Below are positions 10,835 to 19,717 of a stretch of 64,000 nt of DNA, one piece after another. Each line of letters opens with the position of its first letter. Position 1 is the first letter of the stretch. Location: the NCBI RefSeq assembly GCF_000732325.1, contig NZ_BBIW01000008.1:1-64000 (forward strand), in the 5' to 3' direction. The DNA is from Paenibacillus sp. TCA20. Its GTDB lineage: Bacteria; Bacillota; Bacilli; Paenibacillales; Paenibacillaceae. The notes under the pieces are model-generated. The model saw only the letters and a list, made by a program, of their open reading frames with translations, ran no database searches and was not told where the DNA came from. A program made the position numbers and the translations under genes.

Positions 10835-12181
10835 TTAAGTTGGGTTTTTGATTTTCTCGATTAGATTGTTGATAACTTTGAACAGTTCCTGATCGTTCTT
10901 AATCGATTGTGTTATTTTCTCATGCGCGTGAATGACGGTTGTATGATCCCGTCCCCCGAATGCTTCTCCAATCTTAGGCAAGGAAAAGTCAGTCAACTCT
11001 CGAGATAGATACATTGCAATCTGCCTTGGGAAGGCCACCGCTTTGGTTCTTTTTCTAGCCTTGAAATCTTCAAGCTTCAGATTGTAATATTCGCCAACCC
11101 TCTGCTGAATATCCTGAATGGTAATAATCTTCGGACGGCTTGATGGAATGATATCCTTAAGTGCTTCTGCCGCCAGATGTGTTGTAACGTCCTGATTGGT
11201 CAGAGACGAGTATGCTACCACACGAATAAGGGCCCCTTCAAGTTCTCTGATGTTCGTATCGATCTGATTGGCAATATACATCATTGCTTCATTCGGAATA
11301 TCGAGATTCTCTGCCTTGGCCTTCTTGCGAAGAATGGCGATTCGCGTCTCAAGATCCGGAGGCTGGATATCGGTTATCAGTCCCCATTCAAACCTGGAGC
11401 GCAGCCGTTCCTCAAGCGTCGGAATTTCCTTCGGCGGCCGGTCACTTGAGATAATGATCTGCTTGTGCTCTTCATGCAGTGCATTAAAGGTATGGAAGAA
11501 CTCTTCCTGTGTCGATTCCTTACCGGCCAAAAATTGAATATCATCAATCAGCAAAATGTCGACATTGCGATATTTATTGCGAAAATTCTCACCACGGTTA
11601 TCCCGGATGGAATTAATGAATTCATTCGTGAATTTCTCCGATGAGAGGTAAACGACCTTACTGCTGGGGTTATGCTCCAAAATGTAGTGCCCTATGGCAT
11701 GCATGAGGTGTGTCTTGCCGAGTCCAACTCCTCCATATAAGAAGAGCGGATTGTACGCTTTGGCAGGGGCTTCTGCAACAGCAAGCGATGCTGCATGTGC
11801 AAATCTGTTGCCCGGGCCGATGACAAACGTGTCAAAAGTGTACTTCGGATTAAGCATATGTGCCATAGCCTCTTCTTGTGGTACTGGAGGAGGCGTGACC
11901 ACTTGCTGCGGATCCGGCTCAGCCGTCTTGTGTTCTTCTATGACAAACTTAACGTCCACTTGTTTTCCGAGCAGTTCATAAACGGTTGAACCGACAAGTT
12001 TCGTATAGCGGCTCTCCAGCCACTCTACAGCGAACGTAGTGGGCGCTGATATGACGATAGACTGATCATTCAGCTTAATGGCTTTGGTCGCCTTAAACCA
12101 GGTGTCATAGCTGGGTTTGCTAAGCTTGGTTTGAATTATTGATAGTATTTGCTGCCATAGTTCGGAAGTATGGCTGTCCAC
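10835..12181 (-). CDS. dnaA: Chromosomal replication initiator protein DnaA
   Basis: A 448-aa AAA+ initiator. Domain I starts with [23 protein letters not shown]; a short linker (Pro/Glu/Gln-rich, about residues 85-105) follows; domain III has Walker [10 protein letters not shown], Walker [12 protein letters not shown] and the arginine-finger region LRSRFEWGL; domain IV contains [15 protein letters not shown], which reads DnaA boxes. The start is GTG at 12181 with AAAGGAGTG 7 bases upstream. DnaA boxes lie on both sides of the gene, which also suggests autoregulation. Confidence 0.98.
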   Translation of the reverse strand: MDSHTSELWQQILSIIQTKLSKPSYDTWFKATKAIKLNDQSIVISAPTTFAVEWLESRYTKLVGSTVYELLGKQVDVKFVIEEHKTAEPDPQQVVTPPPVPQEEAMAHMLNPKYTFDTFVIGPGNRFAHAASLAVAEAPAKAYNPLFLYGGVGLGKTHLMHAIGHYILEHNPSSKVVYLSSEKFTNEFINSIRDNRGENFRNKYRNVDILLIDDIQFLAGKESTQEEFFHTFNALHEEHKQIIISSDRPPKEIPTLEERLRSRFEWGLITDIQPPDLETRIAILRKKAKAENLDIPNEAMMYIANQIDTNIRELEGALIRVVAYSSLTNQDVTTHLAAEALKDIIPSSRPKIITIQDIQQRVGEYYNLKLEDFKARKRTKAVAFPRQIAMYLSRELTDFSLPKIGEAFGGRDHTTVIHAHEKITQSIKNDQELFKVINNLIEKIKNPT

Positions 12182-12261
12182 AGACTGTCACTCCTTTTAA
12201 TCGTCCAAATGTGGCCCAGAGCCATGAGCGGAATGTCGAAATAAAATTTATAATGTAGAAT

Positions 12262-12627
12262 TTATCCCCAGTGTCCAAAAGACCTCAGACAAAAAAAGAA
12301 TGAACAACTCAAAATTGTTCACAACTTTATCCACAGGCTGTTGATAATATTATGGATCAAAACATATATTCACATCCAAAAGTAATATAATCATAGCAAA
12401 AGAAAGCTTATATTTCAACGGATCTCAGGATTTTATCCACAAATTCAATAACTTGTGTATAATTTTTAATCACAACACTATATATTGTTTATAATCTGTT
12501 TAGTTTTCGACAAGAATGCCCAAAAGGCGATAATAATTATTCACAGCTTGTCCTCTAGCAAGGAAGAAAACTGTTGAACAATTGGAGTCAGTCTGTGTAC
12601 TTCTACTGAAGTTAAGTCTGTGGATAA
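12262..12627. other. oriC DnaA-box cluster upstream of dnaA
   Basis: Perfect DnaA boxes: TTATCCACA at 12327-12335 and 12433-12441, and TGTGGATAA at 12619-12627. One-mismatch boxes: TTATCCCCA 12262-12270, TGTGTATAA 12454-12462 and TTATTCACA 12537-12545. A weaker TTGTTCACA is at 12315-12323. The region is AT-rich, has no coding frame and occupies the 600-bp gap between dnaA and gntK. Together with the dnaA-dnaN element it forms a bipartite origin. A dnaA promoter should also lie here but I could not choose one. Confidence 0.88.
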
Positions 12628-12730
12628 CGAAGGGAAGTAAGAAAATCACTCTCGAGGATATGTGTGAGAGGTGTAATTATTGCCGGGCAGTTTATATAAC
12701 GATTCATTATTCGTATTGAGATTAGAGTAT

Positions 12731-12760
12731 GCAAAAGAGCCGATCATTATGATCGGCTCT
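12731..12760 (-). terminator. gntK rho-independent terminator
   Basis: Minus strand: AGAGCCGATC, loop ATAAT, GATCGGCTCT, then TTTGC. A perfect 10-bp stem about 19 bp after the gntK stop, which insulates the origin boxes from gluconate-operon transcription. Confidence 0.85.
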
Positions 12761-12778
12761 TTGTGCAAAATGTTAAAT

Positions 12779-14326
12779 CTATTCGCTTACCGTAATATGC
12801 TCTCGCTGGAACTTCGCAATATCCTCATACTCTTCGGTCAGCTTACGGGATATGCGGATAAAGATTGGAAGCAGCTCCTGATAGATCGCTACATGGTTTT
12901 GATCCGGCTTGTGGGCATGAGTCGTTCCCACCATCTCTGAGACGATCTCAAGTGAATCTGTGCGTCCTGTAGCATAGAGACCGAGGACAACGGCTCCAAG
13001 GCATGAGCTCTCGAAGCTCTCAGGTACAACGACTTCCTGATCAAAGATATCGGCCATCATCTGACGCCACAGTGGAGAGCGTGCAAATCCGCCTGTAGCC
13101 AGGATGCGGCTTGGCTGACCCATCTGTTCCTTCATGGCAAGCAGAACCGTATAGAGGTTAAAAATGACGCCTTCAAGTACGGAACGAATCATATGCTCCT
13201 TCTTATGGTGCAGTGTAAGTCCGAAGAAGGAGCCTCTGGCATCTGGATTCCATAGCGGGGCTCTCTCACCAGCTAGGAATGGATGGAAGAGCAGTCCGTC
13301 CGCACCAGGGCTGACACGTGCAGCGATACGGGTAAGTACATCATACGAGCTGATACCGAGGCGTTTGGCTGTTTCTATCTCGCTGGCCGCCATTTCATCA
13401 CGAACCCAGCGGAAGATCATGCCTCCATTATTGACAGGTCCGCCGACAACCCAATGCTTCTCTGTCAGAGCGTAGCAAAATGTGCGCCCTTTTGGATCAG
13501 TTACCGGCTTGTCTACAACGGTGCGGATCGCTCCGCTTGTCCCGATCGTAGCTGCCACTTCACCAGGACGTATGGCATTTACACCGAGATTGGATAGTAC
13601 ACCATCGGTAGCACCAACAACGAATGGAGTGGAGGCGGACAAGCCCATCTCTGCCGCATACTTTTCATTTAAGCCTTCGAGAATATGGGTAGTAGGTACA
13701 AGCTTGGACAAGCGTTCTGAAGTAATTCCCGCAATCTGCAGCGCTTCTTCATCCCAATTGAGCTGTTCAAGATTCATCAGTCCTGTTGCAGAGGCTATAG
13801 AATGATCGACTACATATTCATTGAACAGCTTAAACGTAACGTATTCACGGATCGAAATGAATTTGGCCGATTGATTAAACAGCTCATTGTGGTCATGTTT
13901 GAGCCATAGCAGCTTGGCCAGAGGGGACATCGGATGAATTGGAGTCCCGGTGCGGCGATAGATCTCGTGCCCGTTCAGCTCATCCTTTAATTTTCTAGAC
14001 CATTTGTTACTGCGATTATCTGCCCAGGTGATGCATGGAGTAAGGGGATTCCCTGCTGCATCCATCGCGATGATACTATGCATTGCTGTACTAAATGAAG
14101 CAAACATCACTTGCTCTGGTGCAATGCCGCTAGTCTTCATGACTTCCTTAACTGTATGAATGACGGCATGGAAGATTTGCTCCGGATCCTGAACCGCTGC
14201 ATCGGGAACAGGGGTGTGAAGCGGGTATTCCTCACTTGCTTTTGTAACCACTTGTCCATTTTCTTCAAACAGGACAGATTTCGTGCTCGTTGTCCCGATA
14301 TCAATACCTAGCATGTATGATTTCAT
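12779..14326 (-). CDS. gntK: Gluconokinase (FGGY family)
   Basis: A 515-aa sugar kinase that phosphorylates gluconate to 6-phosphogluconate for the pentose phosphate pathway. The N-terminus MLGIDIGTTSTKSVLF is the phosphate-1 motif of the FGGY fold; ITWADNRS and GATDGVLSNLG are typical of gluconokinases, with the catalytic Asp in GATDG; the second FGGY domain has ILATGGFARSPLWRQMMADI. It is the last gene of gntR-gntP-gntK and is followed by a terminator. Xylulokinase-type members are similar, but the neighbouring GntP permease supports gluconate. The ribosome site GAAGG is about 10 bases before ATG. Confidence 0.92.
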   Translation of the reverse strand: MKSYMLGIDIGTTSTKSVLFEENGQVVTKASEEYPLHTPVPDAAVQDPEQIFHAVIHTVKEVMKTSGIAPEQVMFASFSTAMHSIIAMDAAGNPLTPCITWADNRSNKWSRKLKDELNGHEIYRRTGTPIHPMSPLAKLLWLKHDHNELFNQSAKFISIREYVTFKLFNEYVVDHSIASATGLMNLEQLNWDEEALQIAGITSERLSKLVPTTHILEGLNEKYAAEMGLSASTPFVVGATDGVLSNLGVNAIRPGEVAATIGTSGAIRTVVDKPVTDPKGRTFCYALTEKHWVVGGPVNNGGMIFRWVRDEMAASEIETAKRLGISSYDVLTRIAARVSPGADGLLFHPFLAGERAPLWNPDARGSFFGLTLHHKKEHMIRSVLEGVIFNLYTVLLAMKEQMGQPSRILATGGFARSPLWRQMMADIFDQEVVVPESFESSCLGAVVLGLYATGRTDSLEIVSEMVGTTHAHKPDQNHVAIYQELLPIFIRISRKLTEEYEDIAKFQREHITVSE

Positions 14327-14418
14327 TACGTAAGAGCCTTCTTTCTAAAATATAATGGAATCAATTTCATAAAATCATTAATAAGGTGAATATGAAATTG
14401 ATTCATTGGTAACGCAAT

Positions 14419-14460
14419 TTGCCTAACACGAAGCTAGCAGTTCAGCTTCGTGTTAGGCAA
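14419..14460. promoter_or_regulatory. Perfect intercistronic hairpin between gntP and gntK
   Basis: A perfect 17-bp inverted repeat (TTGCCTAACACGAAGCT, 14419-14435; its complement 14444-14460) with an 8-base loop. It starts 44 bp after the gntP stop in the direction of transcription. There is no T run on the minus strand, so it is more likely an mRNA-stabilising or processing element, or a partial attenuator lowering gntK relative to gntP, than a strict terminator. Confidence 0.7.
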
Positions 14461-14504
14461 TTCTCATTGAAGTGTACATATATCCAGTGTACTATATGGA
14501 GTTT

Positions 14505-15866
14505 TTAGATGACAAAGCTTAATAGCAAAATAAGAATCAGTGCCACTACAGAAAGAATACATTCCATAACGGACCAGGTTTTTAACGTTTGGGATACAGA
14601 CATATTAAAGAATTCTTTGATCATCCAGAAACCGGCATCGTTGACATGGGACAAGAAGAGAGATCCTGCACCTGTTGCCAGTACGACGAGCTCGACACTT
14701 ACATCTGGAGACATTCCGAGAACCGGAGCAACAATGCCGGCTGCTGTCGTCATCGCAACAGTTGCAGAACCGGTTGCAACCCGGATCAGAGCCGCTACGA
14801 GCCATGCAAACAGAATAACGTTGATATTAATGCTTGTCGCAAGCTCAGCAATCGCATTACCGACGCCGCTGTCGATCAGCACTTGCTTAAATGCACCGCC
14901 GCCGCCGATGATCAGAATAATGCTTGCTGTAGGAGCCAGACATTCGCTGGTAAACTTCGAAATTTCGCTCTTGTTAAAGCCGCGTGCAAATCCAAGAGAG
15001 AACAGTGCAAAGACGACAGAAATCAGAAGTGCAACAATTTCGTCCCCGATAAACTCAAGAAAATGGGTTAGACCATTTGAACCTGCGGGGTCTACAATCA
15101 TCGCTACTGAACCGGCAAGCATAAGAATAACCGGAAGCAGAATCGTTAGCAGCGTGATACCAAAGCCAGGGAGTTCGCGTTCGCTTTTCAATGAGAATTG
15201 TTCAGCGAGCTCTGCAGGCGGCTCAACTTGTACTCTTTTGCTAATAATATTACCGAATACAGGACCTGCAATAATCGCAGTAGGCAAACCAACCAGGATA
15301 CTGTAGAAGATGGTCATACCTAAGTTTGCATCAAATGCATCGATTGCAATCATTGGAGCCGGATGCGGCGGCACCAGACCGTGCACGGTTGAGAGACCAG
15401 CCAGAATTGGAATACCAATCTTAATAATGGACAATCCCGTTTTTCGAGCGACAGTAAAGACGATCGGGATAAGCAGGATAAGACCTACTTCAAAAAATAC
15501 AGGAATACCGACAATAAAACCGACGATCATCATTGCCCAGTGTACACGTTTTTGACCAAACCGATTAACTAGTGTTGTAGCAATACGTTCAGCACCGCCC
15601 GACTCGGCCATCATTTTACCGAGCATCGTACCAAGACCAATAACAATAGCTATCGTTCCGAGTGTTCCGCCAACCCCGCCAGTTATAGAACCAATAACAT
15701 CTTCTGCGTTCATTCCTGTAAGTAATCCAAGCATTAAGGCGGATATTAACAGGGAGACGAATGGATTCCATTTATATTTAGAGATCAATACGATAAGAAA
15801 AACTATCGTAATTAATGTCCATATCAGCATTGTTGCCGTATGACTAAGTCCAAAAATACTATCCAT
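14505..15866 (-). CDS. gntP: Gluconate:H+ symporter (GntP family)
   Basis: A 453-aa very hydrophobic permease with about 12-14 predicted membrane segments and no signal peptide. Motifs typical of GntP transporters are GLVPPHPAPMIAI in the middle and SHVNDAGFWMIKEFF near the C-terminus, with GSATVAMTTAAG between. It would import gluconate with protons for GntK. AAAGGAGATTTTG gives a clear ribosome site for the ATG at 15866. Upstream are a putative operator and a possible CcpA site. Confidence 0.94.
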   Translation of the reverse strand: MDSIFGLSHTATMLIWTLITIVFLIVLISKYKWNPFVSLLISALMLGLLTGMNAEDVIGSITGGVGGTLGTIAIVIGLGTMLGKMMAESGGAERIATTLVNRFGQKRVHWAMMIVGFIVGIPVFFEVGLILLIPIVFTVARKTGLSIIKIGIPILAGLSTVHGLVPPHPAPMIAIDAFDANLGMTIFYSILVGLPTAIIAGPVFGNIISKRVQVEPPAELAEQFSLKSERELPGFGITLLTILLPVILMLAGSVAMIVDPAGSNGLTHFLEFIGDEIVALLISVVFALFSLGFARGFNKSEISKFTSECLAPTASIILIIGGGGAFKQVLIDSGVGNAIAELATSININVILFAWLVAALIRVATGSATVAMTTAAGIVAPVLGMSPDVSVELVVLATGAGSLFLSHVNDAGFWMIKEFFNMSVSQTLKTWSVMECILSVVALILILLLSFVI

Positions 15867-15920
15867 AATTCAAAATCTCCTTTGCAGCCAATTAAAGTAA
15901 AATTCTTAAGTTGTGTAAAC

Positions 15921-15934
15921 GAGAAACGCTTACA
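15921..15934 (-). promoter_or_regulatory. Possible catabolite-responsive (cre) site
   Basis: Minus strand TGTAAGCGTTTCTC resembles the CcpA-binding cre consensus (TGTAAGCGTTTACA-like) in its left half and centre but not at its right end. It lies 55 bp upstream of gntP. Glucose repression of gluconate uptake would fit; this is a tentative call from sequence similarity only. Confidence 0.4.
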
Positions 15935-15971
15935 AAAGCATTTTAAAAGTCTTCTTATCGAGTACGAGTAT

Positions 15972-15985
15972 ACTTGTCGACAAGT
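15972..15985. promoter_or_regulatory. Putative GntR operator upstream of gntP
   Basis: A perfect 14-bp palindrome ACTTGTCGACAAGT, preceded by GTAT. The half-site ACTTGT recurs in the element ahead of gntR. It lies 76 bp after the gntR stop and 106 bp before the gntP start, consistent with a gluconate-responsive repressor controlling gntP. Confidence 0.65.
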
Positions 15986-16060
15986 TTGAGCGAAAAAGAG
16001 AAAGTACAGCGCTTGCACATTTCTCAATTTGAATATCTCGGTACTTATTGTGGAGAGAAA

Positions 16061-16729
16061 TCATAAGGTTTTATGCAAAGTTTGCCGTGAATCATCAAAA
16101 TAAAGCTTAACCTCATCCGCTACAACCTCAGAATCACGAGACTCGAGCCCACGTATAAGTCTGCGGTGCTTCTCAATCACGGTTTCGATCCGCTCATGAC
16201 CATGCGAGAAAACTTCCTCTGTCGTAAGCAGCAGAACCGTCATAATGATCTGCCGGATACTCTTCCATAGATGCAGCATTCGAGTGTGGTTTGCTTCTAT
16301 AATGATTGTTTCATGGAAACTCAAGTCTTGATAAGCAAATTCGACATGATCCTTATGTTTTGCCGAGAGCTCCATCTTATCAATGATCTGCTGCAGCTTC
16401 ATAATCAGCTGCTCCGGCAAATCGGACGATAATCGCTCCTGAACAAAGCTTTCAATAAGGTATCTAACGTCATACAGTTCATCCATATCACGTTGACTAA
16501 GACCAAGCACGACTGCACCCATCCGTTCTAATCGAAGCAGGCCTTCATTTGAAAGCGTTTTAAATGCATCTCTAACGGGAGAACGGCTGCTGCCAAATTG
16601 AGTGGCGATTCGATTCTCGGACAAAACCTCTCCTACCGGAATGGCGCCATCGATAATTTGCAGTCTTAATTCGCTTACAATATATTCACCAAGAGACTCT
16701 CCTTGTAACCAAGCAGCAGGATATCGCAT
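16061..16729 (-). CDS. gntR: GntR-family transcriptional regulator (FadR subfamily)
   Basis: A 222-aa regulator with an N-terminal winged helix (VSELRLQIIDGAIPVGEVLSENRIATQFGSSRSPVRDAFKTL) and a C-terminal all-helical FCD ligand domain (YDVRYLIESFV, FHETIIIEANH with metal-ligand-type residues). The adjacent GntP and GntK suggest that it senses gluconate. It opens the gnt operon, and a palindromic operator 27-40 bp upstream of its ATG suggests autoregulation. GGAG is 9 bases before the ATG. Confidence 0.9.
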   Translation of the reverse strand: MRYPAAWLQGESLGEYIVSELRLQIIDGAIPVGEVLSENRIATQFGSSRSPVRDAFKTLSNEGLLRLERMGAVVLGLSQRDMDELYDVRYLIESFVQERLSSDLPEQLIMKLQQIIDKMELSAKHKDHVEFAYQDLSFHETIIIEANHTRMLHLWKSIRQIIMTVLLLTTEEVFSHGHERIETVIEKHRRLIRGLESRDSEVVADEVKLYFDDSRQTLHKTL

Positions 16730-16751
16730 GACGTGACGCTCCTATCCAAAA

Positions 16752-16769
16752 GTATACTTGTATACAACT
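16752..16769. promoter_or_regulatory. Putative GntR operator upstream of gntR
   Basis: ACTTGTATACAACT (16756-16769), overlapping GTATACTTGTATAC (16752-16765). It shares ACTTGT-NN-ACAA with the element upstream of gntP. Two matching sites in front of the two transcription units of one operon make a regulator-binding role likely. Confidence 0.65.
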
Positions 16770-16953
16770 TGCTGTGACTTATCCTACACTATGATTGAAT
16801 GTTTTGTAAACGATTAATTTAGGACAAACAAGAAGAAATTAATTGAATTTCCTAATTTAATCGATTCAAATTAATCGCAGGATGACGTATTAAGCGTATA
16901 GCTGGAGGATCACAGAATCATAATGAAGAAGTGAAAATTGAAGAAAAAATAAA

Positions 16954-17019
16954 TTATCCACATGTGCATAATTTATTTTATATCAAAAGAATAACGATAA
17001 TATTTGATATTGTGGACAA
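16954..17019. other. DnaA boxes between gntR and rpmH
   Basis: TTATCCACATGTGCATAA (16954-16971) is an inverted pair of a perfect and a one-mismatch DnaA box. TGTGGACAA (17011-17019) is a further one-mismatch box. They lie in the otherwise empty, AT-rich 518-bp gap (16730-17247) between gntR and rpmH. In B. subtilis DnaA boxes occur between rpmH and dnaA, so these look like the rpmH-side part of the origin, now 4.3 kb from the dnaA-side cluster. Confidence 0.7.
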
Positions 17020-17087
17020 TTATAAGAAAATAAATCATTATCTTGGCAAGTTAAATCATGATAAGCTGTATGAAGTCAGTTGACTTT

Positions 17088-17115
17088 TTGACTTGATCAT
17101 GTTTAAATGTATAAA
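17088..17115 (+). promoter_or_regulatory. rpmH promoter
   Basis: -35 TTGACT (17088-17093), 16-bp spacer, -10 TATAAA (17110-17115). Transcription would start near 17122, giving a leader of about 125 nt before rpmH. Another -35-like TTGACT lies at 17080-17085. Confidence 0.6.
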
Positions 17116-17247
17116 GGCATTTTCTGTGTTTATGAAAATGATTAAATTTCGATAATGTTATGGATTGCGCTAAGCAAATTAATACAGTTCATAAGCTCTA
17201 CAAGATAGTTCAATCTGTACAGGATTCCTTTAAGGGGGTGCATACAC

Positions 17248-17382
17248 ATGAGACCAACATTTAGACCGAACGTAAGCAAACGTAAGAAAGTTCATGGTTT
17301 CCGGAAAAGAATGAGCACGAAAAACGGCCGTAAAGTTCTGGCAGCCCGCCGTCTAAAAGGCAGAAAAGTATTAAGTGCGTAA
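17248..17382 (+). CDS. rpmH: 50S ribosomal protein L34
   Basis: A 44-aa, highly basic protein that starts [20 protein letters not shown] and ends KGRKVLSA, matching bacterial L34 in length and sequence. TAAGGGGGTG provides the ribosome site, 8-9 bases before ATG. It is the first gene of the rightward rpmH-rnpA-yidC-jag series. Confidence 0.98.
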   Translation: MRPTFRPNVSKRKKVHGFRKRMSTKNGRKVLAARRLKGRKVLSA

Positions 17383-17391
17383 TGCGTGCAT

Positions 17392-17417
17392 AAAGACCAC
17401 TACGGTGGTCTTTTTTT
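17392..17417 (+). terminator. rpmH terminator
   Basis: AAAGACCAC, loop TACG, GTGGTCTTT with a run of seven T. It lies 10 bp after the rpmH stop, so rnpA probably depends on read-through or on its own promoter (a TATACT -10 lies at 17500-17505 with no good -35). Confidence 0.9.
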
Positions 17418-17557
17418 CTTAATATCACTCATTTGATTGATAAATATATAGGTAGCACTACACTTTGGATGGATTCGTTTATGTTCTTGGCGGATCGTCT
17501 ATACTAGTTATGTTCATTTTTTTGAGGATTGTCAGGTAAGCAAGGAGAAGATTGCTC

Positions 17558-17911
17558 GTGCATAAAAGATTACGTTTACGAAACCGGGACGACTTTAATC
17601 GCGTATACCGTTATGGAAAGTCCTTTGCCAACTATCAATTTGTGGTATATGGATTGCGTCGCAAAGATGTCGATCAGTTTCGAGTCGGCGTATCTTGCAG
17701 CAAGAAAATAGGCAATGCTGTCGTTCGCAATCGTATTAGAAGGATTATTAAAGAAATCATTCGTCATCATGAAGCCGAAATAGTAGAACATATGGATCTT
17801 GTTTTTATCGTTAGAAAAGGCGCTGCTTCTATGAGCTATCAGGAGATGGAGAAGAGTATCCTTCATGTCTTGCGAAAAGCTTCATTGCTCAAGAAAAATC
17901 GCTTGAAATAG
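17558..17911 (+). CDS. rnpA: Ribonuclease P protein component
   Basis: A 117-aa basic protein that assists the RNase P RNA in trimming tRNA 5' ends. The signature RVGVSCSKKIGNAVVRNRIRR contains the conserved RNR motif. The frame is open to a TTG at 17552, but GTG at 17558 gives MHKRLRLRNRDDF, the usual N-terminus, and has AAGGAG 10 bases upstream, whereas the TTG is only 4 bases from it; GTG is preferred. Confidence 0.96.
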   Translation: MHKRLRLRNRDDFNRVYRYGKSFANYQFVVYGLRRKDVDQFRVGVSCSKKIGNAVVRNRIRRIIKEIIRHHEAEIVEHMDLVFIVRKGAASMSYQEMEKSILHVLRKASLLKKNRLK

Positions 17912-17981
17912 CGTTTTCTTTGTTCTTCTAATTATGGTATTATTTACGGTGGAATGGAAAGGTTAAGAGAGGGGTTATGAA

Positions 17982-18863
17982 GTGTCGCGATTCATGTCAA
18001 TGAAGGGTAGAAAATGGCTCCTTCTTATCGCTGTCATTGCATTGGTCTCTGTGCTAGCAGGTTGTGCTCCTTCGGGTACAACGCATCTAACTACGGAAGA
18101 CTTGAAAAACAGTGATTCATTTTGGAGAAGTAACGTCGTTTACTGGTTCTCATTCGCTCTAGATACTTTTGCGAATTGGTTTAATGGAGAATATGGTCTA
18201 GCAATCCTAATCTTGGTGCTTATCGTCCGTACGCTAATTCTTCCATTAACTATTAAACAAGTCAAAAGCTCTAGAAACATGCAAAAGGTTCAACCTTTAA
18301 TTAAGGAAATCCAAACGAAGTACAAGGATAACCCTGAGAAGCTCCAACAGGAAACAATGAAGCTGTTCCAAGAGCATAAAGTCAATCCGATGGCAGGATG
18401 TTTACCTTTGATCATCCAGATGCCGATATATATTGCTCTTTATAACTCGATTTATATGAATTCCAATATCAGTCAGCATACGTTCCTGTGGCTGGAGCTC
18501 GGTTCACCGGATACGCTGTTTATCCTGCCGGTTCTTGTTGCGGTATCGATGTGGTTCCAAACTTGGTACATGATGAAGCAAAACCCAAGTCAGCAGCAAG
18601 GTCCTATGAAATTCATGCTGTGGGTTTATCCGATTCTGATGTTCGTCATGTCGTACCAGTTCGCATCTGCTTTGCCGTTGTACTGGTTCTATTCCAACAT
18701 TTATACCATCGTACAAAACTTCTTCTTGTATCGTAATAACGATAAGCATGTGGCTGCTGCTAATGTTCAGGCTGCGACTAGCTCCAGCAAGGGACAAGCT
18801 AAACCAGGCAATGGTGCAAACAGACCGCAAGGCAACAAGAAAAAGAAAAAGAAAAGAAAGTAA
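17982..18863 (+). CDS. yidC: Membrane protein insertase YidC (SpoIIIJ type)
   Basis: A 293-aa lipoprotein-type insertase that places proteins into the cytoplasmic membrane. The signal peptide ends with a lipobox, VLAGC (Cys near residue 27). Membrane segments include LAILILVLIVRTLILPLTI, in which the Arg is the conserved hydrophilic-groove arginine, and MAGCLPLIIQMPIYIALY. The C-terminus is a Lys-rich tail. The start is GTG at 17982, about 7 bases after AGAGGGG. Directly upstream of jag as in other Firmicutes. Confidence 0.96.
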   Translation: MSRFMSMKGRKWLLLIAVIALVSVLAGCAPSGTTHLTTEDLKNSDSFWRSNVVYWFSFALDTFANWFNGEYGLAILILVLIVRTLILPLTIKQVKSSRNMQKVQPLIKEIQTKYKDNPEKLQQETMKLFQEHKVNPMAGCLPLIIQMPIYIALYNSIYMNSNISQHTFLWLELGSPDTLFILPVLVAVSMWFQTWYMMKQNPSQQQGPMKFMLWVYPILMFVMSYQFASALPLYWFYSNIYTIVQNFFLYRNNDKHVAAANVQAATSSSKGQAKPGNGANRPQGNKKKKKKRK

Positions 18864-18896
18864 TCAGCTTGTGGTGAAGGAGGCAGGGCGTTCTAT

Positions 18897-19601
18897 ATGA
18901 CCACCGTCATTGCGACAGGTAAAACGATAGAAGATGCTGTCATGAAAGGATTAACTGAGCTTGGTGTCAGCCGGGAATCGGTTACGTTAAACGTCTTAGA
19001 GCAGCCATCCAGAGGATTTCTTGGACTTATCGGCGTTAAGCCCGCTAAAGTGGAACTAACCCTTATACCTAAACGCAAGAGTGAGTCCGTCGTAACTGAG
19101 CCTGACCTGATCCAAATATCGAGCTTAACAGAATCGATATCTTCTGTGTCTGAGACAGACCCCTATTACGAGGCAAGCCAATTCGTTAAAGAAGTGGCTG
19201 CTGGCATGGGGCTAGAGGTTGATATTGATATAAAGAAAAACAGAGACGGAAAGATCTTTAATATAACCGGTGACAATTTAGGTCTGATTATCGGCCGTCG
19301 AGGGCAGACGCTGGATGCACTTCAATACCTCGCGAACATCGTTGCGAATAAGCACTCTTCAAGCTTTGTCCGAATCGTGCTGGACGCAGAGAACTTTAGG
19401 CAGCGGCGCCGCAAGACATTGGAGGAGCTGGCTGAACGTCTCGCGGGACAGGTTATTCGTACAGGAAAAGAAGTTATTCTTGAACCGATGTCGTCTCAGG
19501 AACGCAAAGTTATTCATGCGAAGCTGCAGCATCACCGTCAGATTAAGACCTACAGTAAGGGCGAAGAGCCGAACCGTAGAGTGGTAATCACACCTAAATG
19601 A
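18897..19601 (+). CDS. jag: RNA-binding protein Jag / KhpB (SpoIIIJ-associated)
   Basis: A 234-aa protein with an N-terminal Jag_N domain (ATGKTIEDAVMKGLTELG), a KH domain with GRRG in LGLIIGRRGQTLDALQYL, and a C-terminal R3H domain (ERKVIHAKLQHH). These proteins bind RNA and affect cell elongation and division; the link with YidC is conserved. GAAGGAGG lies about 13 bases before the ATG. A terminator follows, closing the rpmH-jag group. Confidence 0.95.
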   Translation: MTTVIATGKTIEDAVMKGLTELGVSRESVTLNVLEQPSRGFLGLIGVKPAKVELTLIPKRKSESVVTEPDLIQISSLTESISSVSETDPYYEASQFVKEVAAGMGLEVDIDIKKNRDGKIFNITGDNLGLIIGRRGQTLDALQYLANIVANKHSSSFVRIVLDAENFRQRRRKTLEELAERLAGQVIRTGKEVILEPMSSQERKVIHAKLQHHRQIKTYSKGEEPNRRVVITPK

Positions 19602-19630
19602 TGTAATTCAATGAGAAATTTTGCGAATAC

Positions 19631-19670
19631 GCAATGGCTTTCTGCGGCATGCAGGAGCCATTGCTTTTTT
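19631..19670 (+). terminator. jag terminator
   Basis: GCAATGGCT (19631-19639) and AGCCATTGC (19656-19664) form the stem, with an inner CTGC/GCAG, followed by TTTTTT. It lies 30 bp past the jag stop. Confidence 0.9.
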
Positions 19671-19717
19671 CATAGTATGGGCGAGTCTTTATATAAATGG
19701 TAAAGAAGGTGAACCTC

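Noticed and set aside
14509..15306. A 265-codon plus-strand frame opposite gntP
   Set aside because: An antisense shadow of the hydrophobic codons of gntP, without a start signal.
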